Source: Suilimivivens sp964614185
GTDB taxonomy: Bacteria > Bacillota > Clostridia > Lachnospirales > Lachnospiraceae
DNA length: 31,272 nt
Direction: 5' to 3'
Assembly (NCBI GenBank): GCA_964614185.1
Contig: CAZTKJ010000033.1
Location: 1-31,272, forward strand
Part shown: positions 16,503 to 24,596 of the stretch, piece by piece
Layout of the letters: every line of letters starts with the position of its first letter
Numbering within the stretch: the stretch's first letter is position 1
Position numbers and translations under genes: made by a program
The notes under the pieces: model-generated
The model's database searches: none
Told to the model about the DNA's origin: nothing
Seen by the model: the letters and a program-made list of their open reading frames with translations, nothing else

Positions 16503-17933
16503 TTATAACAGTTCCCTCAACAGGCTGTTAACCATTCCGGGATCAGCCTTCCCCTTCATTGCCTTCATCGTCTGGCCTACTAAAAAGCCAATGGCCTTTT
16601 CCTTGCCGTTACGGTAGTCCTCTACTGACTGAGGGTTATTTGCAATTACTTCTTCTACTGTCTTCCGCAATGCACCCTCATCATTAACAGTCTTAAGTCC
16701 TTTTTCCTCTACATATTGTTCGGGATCCGTATCATTCTGAAACATCTCTTCAAAAACTTCTTTTGCCACAGAACTGTTAATGGCCTTAGAATCCGTAAGC
16801 TGGATCAGCTTTGCAAGATGCTCCGGTGAAAAACGAATATCTTCAGGCTCCATTTCATTTTCCTTTAAAAGCCGCAGTGTTTCAACCATAAGCCAGTTGG
16901 AAACTTTTTTGGGCTGTGCTCCCAGTGCCACAGTCGCTTCAAAAATATCCGCCATGTGCTTTGTGCCTGTAATAATTTCAATATCGTATTCCGGAATATC
17001 AAATTCTTCTTTATAGCGTACCATCTTTTCTTCCCGGAATTCAGGCTGGTTCTTTCTGATGCTGTCAAGGTATTCATCGCTTAAAACAATAGGAACCAGA
17101 TCGGGATCCGGGAAATAACGATAATCCTGAGCGTCCTCTTTGCTTCTCATGGCATAGGACTCTCCCTTATTGTCATCCCAGCGTCTCGTTTCCTGTATTA
17201 CCTTTTCTCCTGCTTCCAGCAAATCCATCTGACGCTCTCTTTCACCTTCAATTGCTCTTGCAATTGCTTTAAAAGAGTTTAAATTCTTCATTTCTGTCCG
17301 GATGCCGAATTTCTCCGCCCCCACTTCTCTTAAAGAAAGATTCACGTCTGCACGCATAGAACCTTCCTGCAGTTTACAGTCAGAAGCCCCCAGATATTGA
17401 ATGATCATGCGTAATTTTTCCAGATAGGCAATGACTTCTTCCGCACTTCTCATATCAGGTTCTGATACGATTTCAATCAGCGGTACGCCGGAACGGTTAA
17501 AATCTACCAGGGAACAGTCATCCCACTCATCATGAATCAGCTTTCCGGCATCCTCTTCCATATGGATTTCATGTATCCCTACAAATTTCTTTCCCTGCTG
17601 CGTCTCAATCTCAACTCTTCCGTTTCTGCATATAGGCAGATATAATTGAGAAATCTGATAGTTTTGAGGATTATCCGGATAAAAATAATTCTTGCGGTCA
17701 AATTTACAATGCTGGGTGATCTCACAGTTGGTAGCCAGTCCTACTGCCACTGCATATTCCAGCACCTGTTTATTCAATACAGGAAGAGATCCCGGCATTC
17801 CGGTGCAGACAGGACAGGTATGAGTATTGGGTTCTCCGCCAAAAGCAGTAGAACATCCGCAGAAGATCTTAGTCTTAGTTGCAAGTTCCACATGCACTTC
17901 TAAGCCTATGACTGTTTCATATTGCTTTTCCAT
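16503..17933 (-). CDS. gatB: Asp/Glu-tRNA(Asn/Gln) amidotransferase subunit B
   Basis: GatB binds the misacylated tRNA and activates its carboxylate by ATP so that ammonia from GatA can amidate it. The 476-residue protein starts with the family block ETVIGLEVHVELATKTKIFC and carries the zinc-site cysteines C25, C27, C40 and C43. The kinase-like cradle domain is complete, as is the C-terminal tRNA-binding YqeY-like tail, ending with GMVNSLLREL. The frame opens at 17993, but ATG 17933 has GGAGG 9 nt upstream and is the true start. The gatA stop (17935-17937) lies 1 nt before it. Last gene of gatCAB. Confidence 0.97.
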   Translation of the reverse strand: MEKQYETVIGLEVHVELATKTKIFCGCSTAFGGEPNTHTCPVCTGMPGSLPVLNKQVLEYAVAVGLATNCEITQHCKFDRKNYFYPDNPQNYQISQLYLPICRNGRVEIETQQGKKFVGIHEIHMEEDAGKLIHDEWDDCSLVDFNRSGVPLIEIVSEPDMRSAEEVIAYLEKLRMIIQYLGASDCKLQEGSMRADVNLSLREVGAEKFGIRTEMKNLNSFKAIARAIEGERERQMDLLEAGEKVIQETRRWDDNKGESYAMRSKEDAQDYRYFPDPDLVPIVLSDEYLDSIRKNQPEFREEKMVRYKEEFDIPEYDIEIITGTKHMADIFEATVALGAQPKKVSNWLMVETLRLLKENEMEPEDIRFSPEHLAKLIQLTDSKAINSSVAKEVFEEMFQNDTDPEQYVEEKGLKTVNDEGALRKTVEEVIANNPQSVEDYRNGKEKAIGFLVGQTMKAMKGKADPGMVNSLLRELL

Positions 17934-17934
17934 G

Positions 17935-19395
17935 TCAATTCTCCTCCCTTCTGACAAAAGCGCCTCTTGCCTTTTCATACGTATATGCAGCACGAATCAG
18001 ATCTTTTTCCTTAAAGCAGTCTCCAATCAACTGAAGACCGATGGGAAGACCTTTGCTGTCCCTGCCGCAAGGCAGACTGATTCCCGGCAGTCCTGCCAGG
18101 TTAACGGAAATCGTATAAATATCTCCCAGATACATCTTAATGGGATCTGACAGGCTCTCTCCCAGTTTCGGAGCTGTAGTAGGTGCCACAGGTCCCAGTA
18201 TAATATCATATTTTGCAAAAGCTTCATCAAAGGCTTTCTTGATCAATGCCTTTACACGAAGGGCCTTTAAATAATAAGCGTCATAATAACCGGAACTTAA
18301 CACAAAGCTTCCCAGCATGATCCTTCTTTTTACTTCCGCTCCAAAACCTTCGGAACGTGATTTCTTATACATATTATGAAGTCCCTGGTACTCCTGCGTA
18401 CGATATCCGTATTTGATACCGTCAAAGCGCTCCAGATTAGAGCTGGCTTCGGCAGCAGCAATGGTATAATAAGCCGGTATGGCATACTCTGTTAAGCTTA
18501 AATTGAATTCCTCTACCAAAGCGCCTTTTTCCTTCAGAACATTAGCTGCCTTCAATACAGCTTCTTTTACTTCCGGATCAAGACCTTCTCCGAAATAGTC
18601 TTTGGGAATGCCGATCCTCATACCTTTTACATCATCTGTCAATGCACTGGTAAAATCTGTATCTTCACGCTTTACAGAGGTAGAATCTTTAATATCCCGG
18701 GATGCGATTACTTCCATAATAGTGGCGCAGTCTGTTACATCCTTGCACAAAGGTCCGATCTGGTCTAAAGAAGAGCCATAAGCAATCAGACCATAACGGG
18801 ATACTGTTCCATAGGTAGGCTTCAATCCCACTACCCCGCAAAAAGACGCCGGCTGTCTGATGGAACCCCCGGTATCAGAGCCAAGTGCGTAAAAACATTC
18901 TTCGGCTGCTACTGCCGCTGCGCTTCCGCCTGAAGAACCTCCCGGCACATGCTCCGGATTCCATGGATTTCTTGTTTCGCCAAAGGCTGAAGTTTCCGTG
19001 GTGGAGCCCATGGCAAATTCATCCATATTGGTTTTGCCAAGGATGACCGCTCCTGCTTTTTTCAGGTTAAGAACAGCTTCTGCAGAAAAGGTAGGCACAA
19101 AATTTCCCAGTATTCTGGAAGAACAGGTTGTTAAAAGTCCTTCCGTACACATATTGTCTTTAATGGCTACAGGAACTCCTGCAAGGGCTCCTGTCAGCTC
19201 TCCTTCATCAATTTTCTGCTGTACTTCCTCCGCCTGCTTAAGAGCCCCTTCCCTGTCTACTGTTACATAACAGTTGTAGAGGCTTTCCGTCTTTTCAATC
19301 TGGTCAAGGACAGTAAGGACTGCTTCTTTCACTGTCACTTCTTTTCTTTTTATTGCCGCCGCTAGTTCTACGGCAGTCATATGAAGTATACTCAT
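17935..19395 (-). CDS. gatA: Asp/Glu-tRNA(Asn/Gln) amidotransferase subunit A
   Basis: GatA is the glutaminase that releases ammonia for transamidation. The 486-residue amidase-signature protein has a complete Ser-cisSer-Lys triad: K79 in VPVAIKDN, S154 in PGGSSGGSAAAVA and S178 in GSDTGGSIRQPA. The frame opens at 19416, but ATG 19395 has AGGAGG in front. It begins 13 nt after the gatC stop and ends 1 nt before gatB, so stoichiometric co-translation is likely. Confidence 0.97.
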   Translation of the reverse strand: MSILHMTAVELAAAIKRKEVTVKEAVLTVLDQIEKTESLYNCYVTVDREGALKQAEEVQQKIDEGELTGALAGVPVAIKDNMCTEGLLTTCSSRILGNFVPTFSAEAVLNLKKAGAVILGKTNMDEFAMGSTTETSAFGETRNPWNPEHVPGGSSGGSAAAVAAEECFYALGSDTGGSIRQPASFCGVVGLKPTYGTVSRYGLIAYGSSLDQIGPLCKDVTDCATIMEVIASRDIKDSTSVKREDTDFTSALTDDVKGMRIGIPKDYFGEGLDPEVKEAVLKAANVLKEKGALVEEFNLSLTEYAIPAYYTIAAAEASSNLERFDGIKYGYRTQEYQGLHNMYKKSRSEGFGAEVKRRIMLGSFVLSSGYYDAYYLKALRVKALIKKAFDEAFAKYDIILGPVAPTTAPKLGESLSDPIKMYLGDIYTISVNLAGLPGISLPCGRDSKGLPIGLQLIGDCFKEKDLIRAAYTYEKARGAFVRREEN

Positions 19396-19408
19396 TTCTG
19401 CCGTCCTC

Positions 19409-19702
19409 CTATTCAAATGTACGGGGCACTACAAACATCCCGTCTTTTTCTTCCGGTGCATTTTTAAGGATTGCTTCTCTGTCATCGCCGTTGGTAACCA
19501 CATCTTCCCGGAATACATTATTAACCGGAAATACATGAGACATAGGCTCTATTCCCTCCGTATCCAGCTCTCCCAGCTTATCAATGTAATCCAGCATACT
19601 TCCCATATCTTTCTTGGCCTGCTCCTTTTCTTCGCCGGTCAATTCAAGCTTGGCAAGTATTCCTACATATTCAATGGTTTCATCAGAAATTATATTTGCC
19701 AT
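19409..19702 (-). CDS. gatC: Asp/Glu-tRNA(Asn/Gln) amidotransferase subunit C
   Basis: A 97-residue GatC, the small subunit that clamps GatA to GatB. The N terminus DETIEYVGILAKLELTGEE and the later segment LDTEGIEPMSHVFPVNNVFR are typical, as is the size. It starts at ATG 19702, 13 nt after AGAAAGG (19716-19722). A seven-codon out-of-frame reading frame begins 2 nt after that SD and runs into gatC. First gene of gatCAB, 106 nt after the aldolase stop. Confidence 0.95.
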   Translation of the reverse strand: MANIISDETIEYVGILAKLELTGEEKEQAKKDMGSMLDYIDKLGELDTEGIEPMSHVFPVNNVFREDVVTNGDDREAILKNAPEEKDGMFVVPRTFE

Positions 19703-19774
19703 TTTATGATCATGTCCTTTCTTGGCCTGCAGATTCGTGCCTGAGACGCCAGTTTCTGAAATCTAACTATTAAT

Positions 19775-19803
19775 AATCTACTACTTTTCCCTTGGTCTGT
19801 CCA
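19775..19803 (-). promoter_or_regulatory. Possible weak promoter before gatC
   Basis: Minus strand TGGACA (19798-19803), 17-nt spacer, TAGATT (19775-19780) in the 106-nt gap between the aldolase gene and gatC. The -10 is poor, so readthrough from the mtnA unit may be the main source of gat expression. Confidence 0.3.
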
Positions 19804-19808
19804 CTGTT

Positions 19809-20513
19809 TTAGTCGGGAAAGTGGGGCGTCCCGCCTTGATGGATGCCGAACTTTTCACGCATGGCAAGAAGTCTCTCCACCTGTTCTTTTGTCAGAGTAT
19901 TCTGCTTTCCGATTATTTTTTCCGTAATCATCAGGATATTGGCATAATACTCCATGGATTCCAGACGATAATATGCAGCATAAGCATCTTCAGCCCATGT
20001 GACTGCACCATGATTGGCCAGCAGCACACCATTATGGGTATGACAGTAGGGCGCTATAACATCAGGAACTTCCTTTGTGCCAAGTTCTGCATAAGGCGCT
20101 ATAGGTACGTCTCCCAGAATAATGACAGCTTCTGCCAGCACCGGTATATCCAGCGGGATACCTGCAATTGCAAAGCAGGTGCAGATGGGAGGATGGGCAT
20201 GGCAGACGGACTTGATCCTGGGATTTTCCCTGTATGCCCTCAAATGCATTTTCAGCTCGGAAGAGGGCTTACAGGTTCCTTCCAGTATATTCCCTTCAAG
20301 ATCTACCTTGACCAGCATTTTCTTTTTCATAAAGCCTTTGGAAACACCTGTAGGCGTTGCCCACACTTCATTGTCCCCGGTCTTAATGGAAATATTGCCG
20401 TCATTGGCAGCTACAAAGTTCCTTACATACATTCTCTGCCCTATATCAATGATGGCCTTTTTAGCCTGCTCTTCTATCTGCTTTTTTCCCTTTTTACTTT
20501 TCGCTTCCTTCAC
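19809..20513 (-). CDS. Class II aldolase, fuculose-phosphate type, probable 5-methylthioribulose/5-deoxyribulose-1-phosphate aldolase
   Basis: A 234-residue zinc aldolase of the FucA/AraD family. Metal and substrate residues are visible: GNISIK, the acidic SSELKMH (E86), the histidine pair CHAHPP (H105, H107) and ANHGA (H168). Family members split ketose-1-phosphates into DHAP and an aldehyde. It overlaps mtnA by 20 nt and starts at GTG with AGGA 7 nt upstream. That pairing matches the DHAP shunt, where MtnA makes 5-methylthioribulose- or 5-deoxyribulose-1-phosphate and this aldolase cleaves it. An MtnB-type dehydratase shares the fold, but no MtnW/MtnX/MtnD partners are seen here. Substrate is inferred from context; the N terminus is unusually lysine-rich. 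Confidence 0.88.
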   Translation of the reverse strand: MKEAKSKKGKKQIEEQAKKAIIDIGQRMYVRNFVAANDGNISIKTGDNEVWATPTGVSKGFMKKKMLVKVDLEGNILEGTCKPSSELKMHLRAYRENPRIKSVCHAHPPICTCFAIAGIPLDIPVLAEAVIILGDVPIAPYAELGTKEVPDVIAPYCHTHNGVLLANHGAVTWAEDAYAAYYRLESMEYYANILMITEKIIGKQNTLTKEQVERLLAMREKFGIHQGGTPHFPD

Positions 20514-21618
20514 TTTCTTTTCCTTCCTGTGCTGCCAGCTTGTTTTTTCTTATTTCTTCAAGAGATTCTGTAAAAGGCGCTCTGGCAATCCCATATTCCG
20601 TTACAATTGCCGTAATCAGATCCTTGTCTGTTACATCAAAGGCCGGATTAAATACCTTGATTCCTTCAGGAGCCATTCTCTCTTTGTACCACATTTCCGT
20701 TACTTCTTCCCCCGGGCGCTGCTCTATTTTAATTTCCGCTCCTGTAGGCGTATCATAATCTATCGTAGAAGTAGGGGCACATACATAAAAAGGAACACCA
20801 TACCTCTTGGCTACCGTGGCTACTACGGAAGTTCCGATCTTATTGGCAGTGTCTCCGTTTGCCGCTACTCTGTCACATCCTACAAAAACAGCATTGATCC
20901 ATCCGTTTTTCATGACCATGGCAGACATATTATCACAGATTAAAGTTACATCCACTCCCGATGCATGGAGCTCATAGGCTGTTAATCTGGCTCCCTGCAA
21001 AAGGGGCCTTGTTTCATCTGCAAATACCCGGAAATGATATCCCCGCTCCTGCCCTAAGTAAACAGGCGCCGTTGCCGTTCCGTATTTGCTGGTGGCAAGC
21101 TGTCCTGCATTACAGTGGGTCAAGATGCCATCTCCCGGCTTTACCAGACTTAGTCCGAATTCTCCTATCGCCCTGCATACCCGTATATCTTCTTCTTTGA
21201 TAACTTTTGCTTCCTCATGAAGCGCTGCCACTACCTCATCTACAGACTTTTTTTCTTCTCTTCCTACCTTTAGACACACCTCTTCCATTCTGTTTAACGC
21301 CCATGAAAGATTGACCGCTGTAGGACGTGATGAATTCAAATATTCCTTCTGTGTCTTAAATTCCTTATAAAAATCCTCAAAATCTTTCTTCTTTTCTCCT
21401 GCTTTTTTGGAAAGGACATAAATGCCAAAGGCTGCGGCCACACCGATTGCCGGAGCGCCGCGAACCTTTAACAGATAAATGGCATCCCATATTTCCTGCG
21501 CTGTATGAAGTCTGATTATTTCTGTTGTCCCCGGCAGTTTTGTCTGGTCAATGATTACGACACTACTATCATTGTCGTCTAAATCCACTGTTTCATATTC
21601 CATAATATTTTTACTCAT
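20494..21618 (-). CDS. mtnA: S-methyl-5-thioribose-1-phosphate isomerase (or 5-deoxyribose-1-phosphate isomerase)
   Basis: Aldose-ketose isomerase of the eIF2B-related MtnA family, 374 residues. Key blocks are LKVRGAPAIGVAAAFG, THCNAGQLATSKYGTA with the catalytic cysteine, ICDNMSAMVM with the catalytic aspartate, and GCDRVAANGDTANKIGT. The frame opens at 21645, but ATG 21618 has GGAG 7 nt upstream and overlaps the stop of the small membrane-protein gene by 8 nt, so I use it. The C terminus overlaps the aldolase start by 20 nt. No MTR kinase or MTA phosphorylase gene is in the window; the upstream substrate step must be elsewhere. Confidence 0.94.
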   Translation of the reverse strand: MSKNIMEYETVDLDDNDSSVVIIDQTKLPGTTEIIRLHTAQEIWDAIYLLKVRGAPAIGVAAAFGIYVLSKKAGEKKKDFEDFYKEFKTQKEYLNSSRPTAVNLSWALNRMEEVCLKVGREEKKSVDEVVAALHEEAKVIKEEDIRVCRAIGEFGLSLVKPGDGILTHCNAGQLATSKYGTATAPVYLGQERGYHFRVFADETRPLLQGARLTAYELHASGVDVTLICDNMSAMVMKNGWINAVFVGCDRVAANGDTANKIGTSVVATVAKRYGVPFYVCAPTSTIDYDTPTGAEIKIEQRPGEEVTEMWYKERMAPEGIKVFNPAFDVTDKDLITAIVTEYGIARAPFTESLEEIRKNKLAAQEGKESEGSEK

Positions 21619-21805
21619 TGCCTCTCTCCCTGCCTTTCTGCTCAAGGGCCTCCATAGTTACCATAACAATACATAAGAATACTGCAAAAAAGGAGACTGT
21701 TGCCTCTATCCTATTGGTCAGTCGTTTCACACGTTTATGCAATTTTTTCTGCCGTTTTTTTACAAGCTTTCTTTTGGCTTTTTCCTTTTTTGATAATCCA
21801 GTCAT
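21611..21805 (-). CDS. Small basic single-span membrane protein coupled to mtnA
   Basis: An unrecognised 64-residue protein. About half of residues 4-32 are Lys or Arg (KKEKAKRKLVKKRQKKLHKR region). They are followed by one hydrophobic helix (VSFFAVFLCIVMVTMEAL, about 38-55) and a short charged tail. By the positive-inside rule the basic arm should stay in the cytoplasm. ATG 21805 has AAGGAG 9 nt upstream; ATG 21811 is only 3 nt from it. Its TAA overlaps the mtnA start by 8 nt, so it was probably selected as a coding gene. It could anchor a partner or bind nucleic acid or phospholipid; there is no evidence for a particular role. Confidence 0.65.
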   Translation of the reverse strand: MTGLSKKEKAKRKLVKKRQKKLHKRVKRLTNRIEATVSFFAVFLCIVMVTMEALEQKGRERGNE

Positions 21806-21860
21806 CTTCATTGACTCCTTAAGTCCGATTTTCGCTTTTCTCTTATTATTGCTATTATTT

Positions 21861-21916
21861 CATGTCAGCAGGAAATCAAGCGCGAACAAAGGGAGCATTT
21901 GATTTCACCTGACATG
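21861..21916. repeat. 56-nt interrupted inverted repeat
   Basis: Arms CATGTCAG (21861-21868) and CTGACATG (21909-21916) pair perfectly. Inside them GAAATCAA (21872-21879) pairs with TTGATTTC (21899-21906), leaving small 3/2-nt internal loops and a roughly 19-nt apical loop. It does not end in a T-run, so it is not a simple terminator. It lies between the permease terminator and the small gene before mtnA, and looks like a dispersed palindromic element. Confidence 0.6.
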
Positions 21917-21923
21917 ATAACGA

Positions 21924-21972
21924 AAAAATCTTTGAGCGCGTAGCGCGGCAGCCGCATAGCGGCTGGATTTTT
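21924..21972. terminator. Three-way-junction terminator-like structure after the permease gene
   Basis: An outer stem AAAAATC/GATTTTT (21924-21930 with 21966-21972) encloses two GC-rich hairpins. One is the 7-bp stem 21949-21955/21959-21965; the other is the 4-bp core 21936-21939/21943-21946. On the minus strand the structure ends in TTTTTT, so it can stop the ABC transporter transcript. The T-run being part of the closing stem makes it more than an ordinary terminator. Confidence 0.6.
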
Positions 21973-22025
21973 GAGTTTATTATATCTTATTTTCTCACAT
22001 CCCCGCCAAAAAAGGAAGTCTTAGT

Positions 22026-24596
22026 TTATACCTCCGTCAACCGCAATCTTTCAATAATACTCTTTTTACATAATGCATGGTAGCAGATGACAGGCAGTAT
22101 GACGGAAACCAAAGCGATCAGCGGAATACTGATGATAAGGGGTAAAACATGGAATCCAAAGTGAAAACTACTCATCATTTTTTCCATCAGGTAAAGCAGA
22201 CCATAGTTTATCACATTACCCAAAGTAAAGGAGATTATCAGAATCCATACACCATACCATATCCCTTCCATAGTCAGCATGGCTTCCAGCTGCTTCCCTG
22301 TCATACCTACAGACTGCATCATGGCAAATTCCTGCCTTCGTGACAGAATACTTGTGACCATGGCATTAATAAGATTCAGAATACCGATCAGTGCAAGGAT
22401 CGCTCCCAAAAGACCGCCTATGGTGAAAAACATATTCATCTCGCTGGCAAACTCTTTTCGAAGAGATTCTCTCGTAATTAAAGTCAGTTCCGGATAATCC
22501 CTATCTATCAGTTCCCTTATGGAGGCCTGTACCTGCTCTTCCTTTCCTTCTTCCACAGTAAGACAGGTATGCAGACTTCCCTTCACATCATACAGCTCGT
22601 CAAAATCCTTTTCACATAGCAGCAATGTACAGCCATATAATGAATACCTGTGTGTGGTAGCGCTGTATGGCAGATTGGCATATGCCATGATCTGCAGCTC
22701 CTTCCCGGGATATTCATCAGATGATTCGTCTTCGAAGCGTCCAATGGTAATCTTATCTCCCACAGAAATCCAATTCTGGGATTCAAGATCATGTAAAAGC
22801 AGTGCATAACCTCCCTGCCTGAAGCGGTCCGCATCAAACTTCCCCTCCTTAATGGTGAGCAGAGACATCAGCTCTTCATCCAGACAATAACTGTCAGCAT
22901 ATGCTCTTTTCGTCTCCAGGAATTCCACGATAGCTTCTGCCGCATAAGGCCTGCTGCTGATATATTCTTCTGATCCATAATAGTTTTTGAATCGCTCAAA
23001 TATTTCACCGGAAAGCATGACCTTCCCATATTTATAGCGTATGCTTCTTACTTCCGAAATGCCCTCTATCCTCTCTAAGGTTTCTTCCATTTCCGGCAAA
23101 ACAGCTTCCGGATCCACGTAAGAGGCTGCCATATTGACCATACTGTTATGGGTGATCTGCATATCTGATACCAGATAGTCCTTTACGTAATCTTCAAAGG
23201 AAAACCCCTTTATGAGACAATAAGTGGCGTTTAAAAGAATCAGACTTAAAGACAGAGAAGCTATGACTATAGCCGTCTTTTTTCTGTTTCTTCCCATATT
23301 TGCCGCTGCCAGACGTGCTGCCGAAATCCTGGCTGTCTTCTTTTCCTTTTTTCTTCCAAAAGTACCTTCCACATAACGCACTGCCTCAATAGGCGATACT
23401 CTGGCAGCCAGATTACAGGGACGGATACAGCTGAGATAAACCACCAACAGAGAAAATAACGCGCTTCCGGCAAAGATATGTCCATTCAGTTCCACATTTT
23501 TTACACCTCTGGTATCTATAGCTTTGTAAACGGCTGGAAGAATTCCCTTGCCCACAAGCCATCCTGCAAGGAGTCCTATGGGGATGCCTGCTGCCGAAAG
23601 AAGGAGCGCTTGTCTGTGTACCATTGTCCGCAGCTGTCTACCGGTTGTTCCTATGGTTTTCAACAGCCCATAGTAACGAATATCTGTTGTCACGTTGATA
23701 TAAAAAATATTATAAATGATCAAATAGCCTGACAAGATAATGATCCCTACAATAATGATCAGCAACGTTATTGATACTGCGTCTACACTGGACGCAGTAT
23801 AAGCCCAGTTTACAGATTCATGCACTTCATCTTCCGTAAATCCGGCCAGCCTGGTCAACTCCTTCATCTGGGACTCAATATCAAAAGATGAATCGAACCA
23901 TACGTTGATCTGCAAATAGCCGTCCGGCATGTAGGCTCCGTTTTCTGCCATACGCTCCTGATACTTCCGGGTATTGATATCCACATTCTCCTCCAGCCAT
24001 TTTCTTGATATTCCAAAGCTCTGGGCATGAGAGGCGTCATTAGATTGGTAATACCCGCATAATACAAATTCTTCTTCTATGATCTTTTCATTTCCTTCTG
24101 AATCATGACTGGAAATAATAAGGGGAACTTTTACTCCCAATTCCATAGGCACTCCCAGCGCCTCCAGGACTTTGCTGGAGGCAACGCATTCATTGATCTC
24201 CTCCGGCATTCTTCCTTTTTCCGGATAGCAATAATTCCACTTTGCCATCTTATCTTCAAAATACCGTACTTCCGTCTGTATATCACCAAGCTCCGCATTA
24301 GAAGCAAATCCTGCAAAAATATCATAAGAAATATCTGCATAATGGTTGGTTCCTTTTACCATCTCATATTCTTCCATGGTCATATATTTATATCCGCCAT
24401 GAGCGCATGTACCTACCTGCCTCATAGTACTTTCTTCTATAGAACTCACCAGGGAGCTTCCTACCGTAAATACTGCCGTAAACAAGACTGCCGTCAGACC
24501 GATAGCCAGAATGGCAATTAGATTTTTCCACTTTTTTTCCCGCATAGTTCTATAAGAAAGTATACGGATGATCTTTTTATTTGCTACCTTCTTCAT
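22026..24596 (-). CDS. ABC transporter permease with two FtsX domains
   Basis: An 856-residue membrane protein of the MacB/FtsX mechanotransmission class. Membrane segments lie at about 25-50, 272-300, 328-347, 372-392, 437-460, 722-750, 775-800 and 815-842. They bracket two large extracytoplasmic domains (about 55-270 and 465-715). This duplicated four-helix plan differs from BceB-type permeases with one large loop. Such transporters usually move or extract lipids, peptides or lipoproteins, or transmit force across the membrane, rather than importing nutrients. It overlaps the ATPase gene by 20 nt and has GGAGG before its ATG. Cargo is unknown; the nearby two-component pair suggests a response to envelope-acting compounds. 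Confidence 0.92.
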   Translation of the reverse strand: MKKVANKKIIRILSYRTMREKKWKNLIAILAIGLTAVLFTAVFTVGSSLVSSIEESTMRQVGTCAHGGYKYMTMEEYEMVKGTNHYADISYDIFAGFASNAELGDIQTEVRYFEDKMAKWNYCYPEKGRMPEEINECVASSKVLEALGVPMELGVKVPLIISSHDSEGNEKIIEEEFVLCGYYQSNDASHAQSFGISRKWLEENVDINTRKYQERMAENGAYMPDGYLQINVWFDSSFDIESQMKELTRLAGFTEDEVHESVNWAYTASSVDAVSITLLIIIVGIIILSGYLIIYNIFYINVTTDIRYYGLLKTIGTTGRQLRTMVHRQALLLSAAGIPIGLLAGWLVGKGILPAVYKAIDTRGVKNVELNGHIFAGSALFSLLVVYLSCIRPCNLAARVSPIEAVRYVEGTFGRKKEKKTARISAARLAAANMGRNRKKTAIVIASLSLSLILLNATYCLIKGFSFEDYVKDYLVSDMQITHNSMVNMAASYVDPEAVLPEMEETLERIEGISEVRSIRYKYGKVMLSGEIFERFKNYYGSEEYISSRPYAAEAIVEFLETKRAYADSYCLDEELMSLLTIKEGKFDADRFRQGGYALLLHDLESQNWISVGDKITIGRFEDESSDEYPGKELQIMAYANLPYSATTHRYSLYGCTLLLCEKDFDELYDVKGSLHTCLTVEEGKEEQVQASIRELIDRDYPELTLITRESLRKEFASEMNMFFTIGGLLGAILALIGILNLINAMVTSILSRRQEFAMMQSVGMTGKQLEAMLTMEGIWYGVWILIISFTLGNVINYGLLYLMEKMMSSFHFGFHVLPLIISIPLIALVSVILPVICYHALCKKSIIERLRLTEV

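Noticed and set aside
20122..20943. Plus-strand open frame of 273 codons opposite the aldolase and mtnA
   Set aside because: Antisense to two overlapping, motif-complete enzymes; composition rich in Phe/Ser/Cys is typical of shadow frames.
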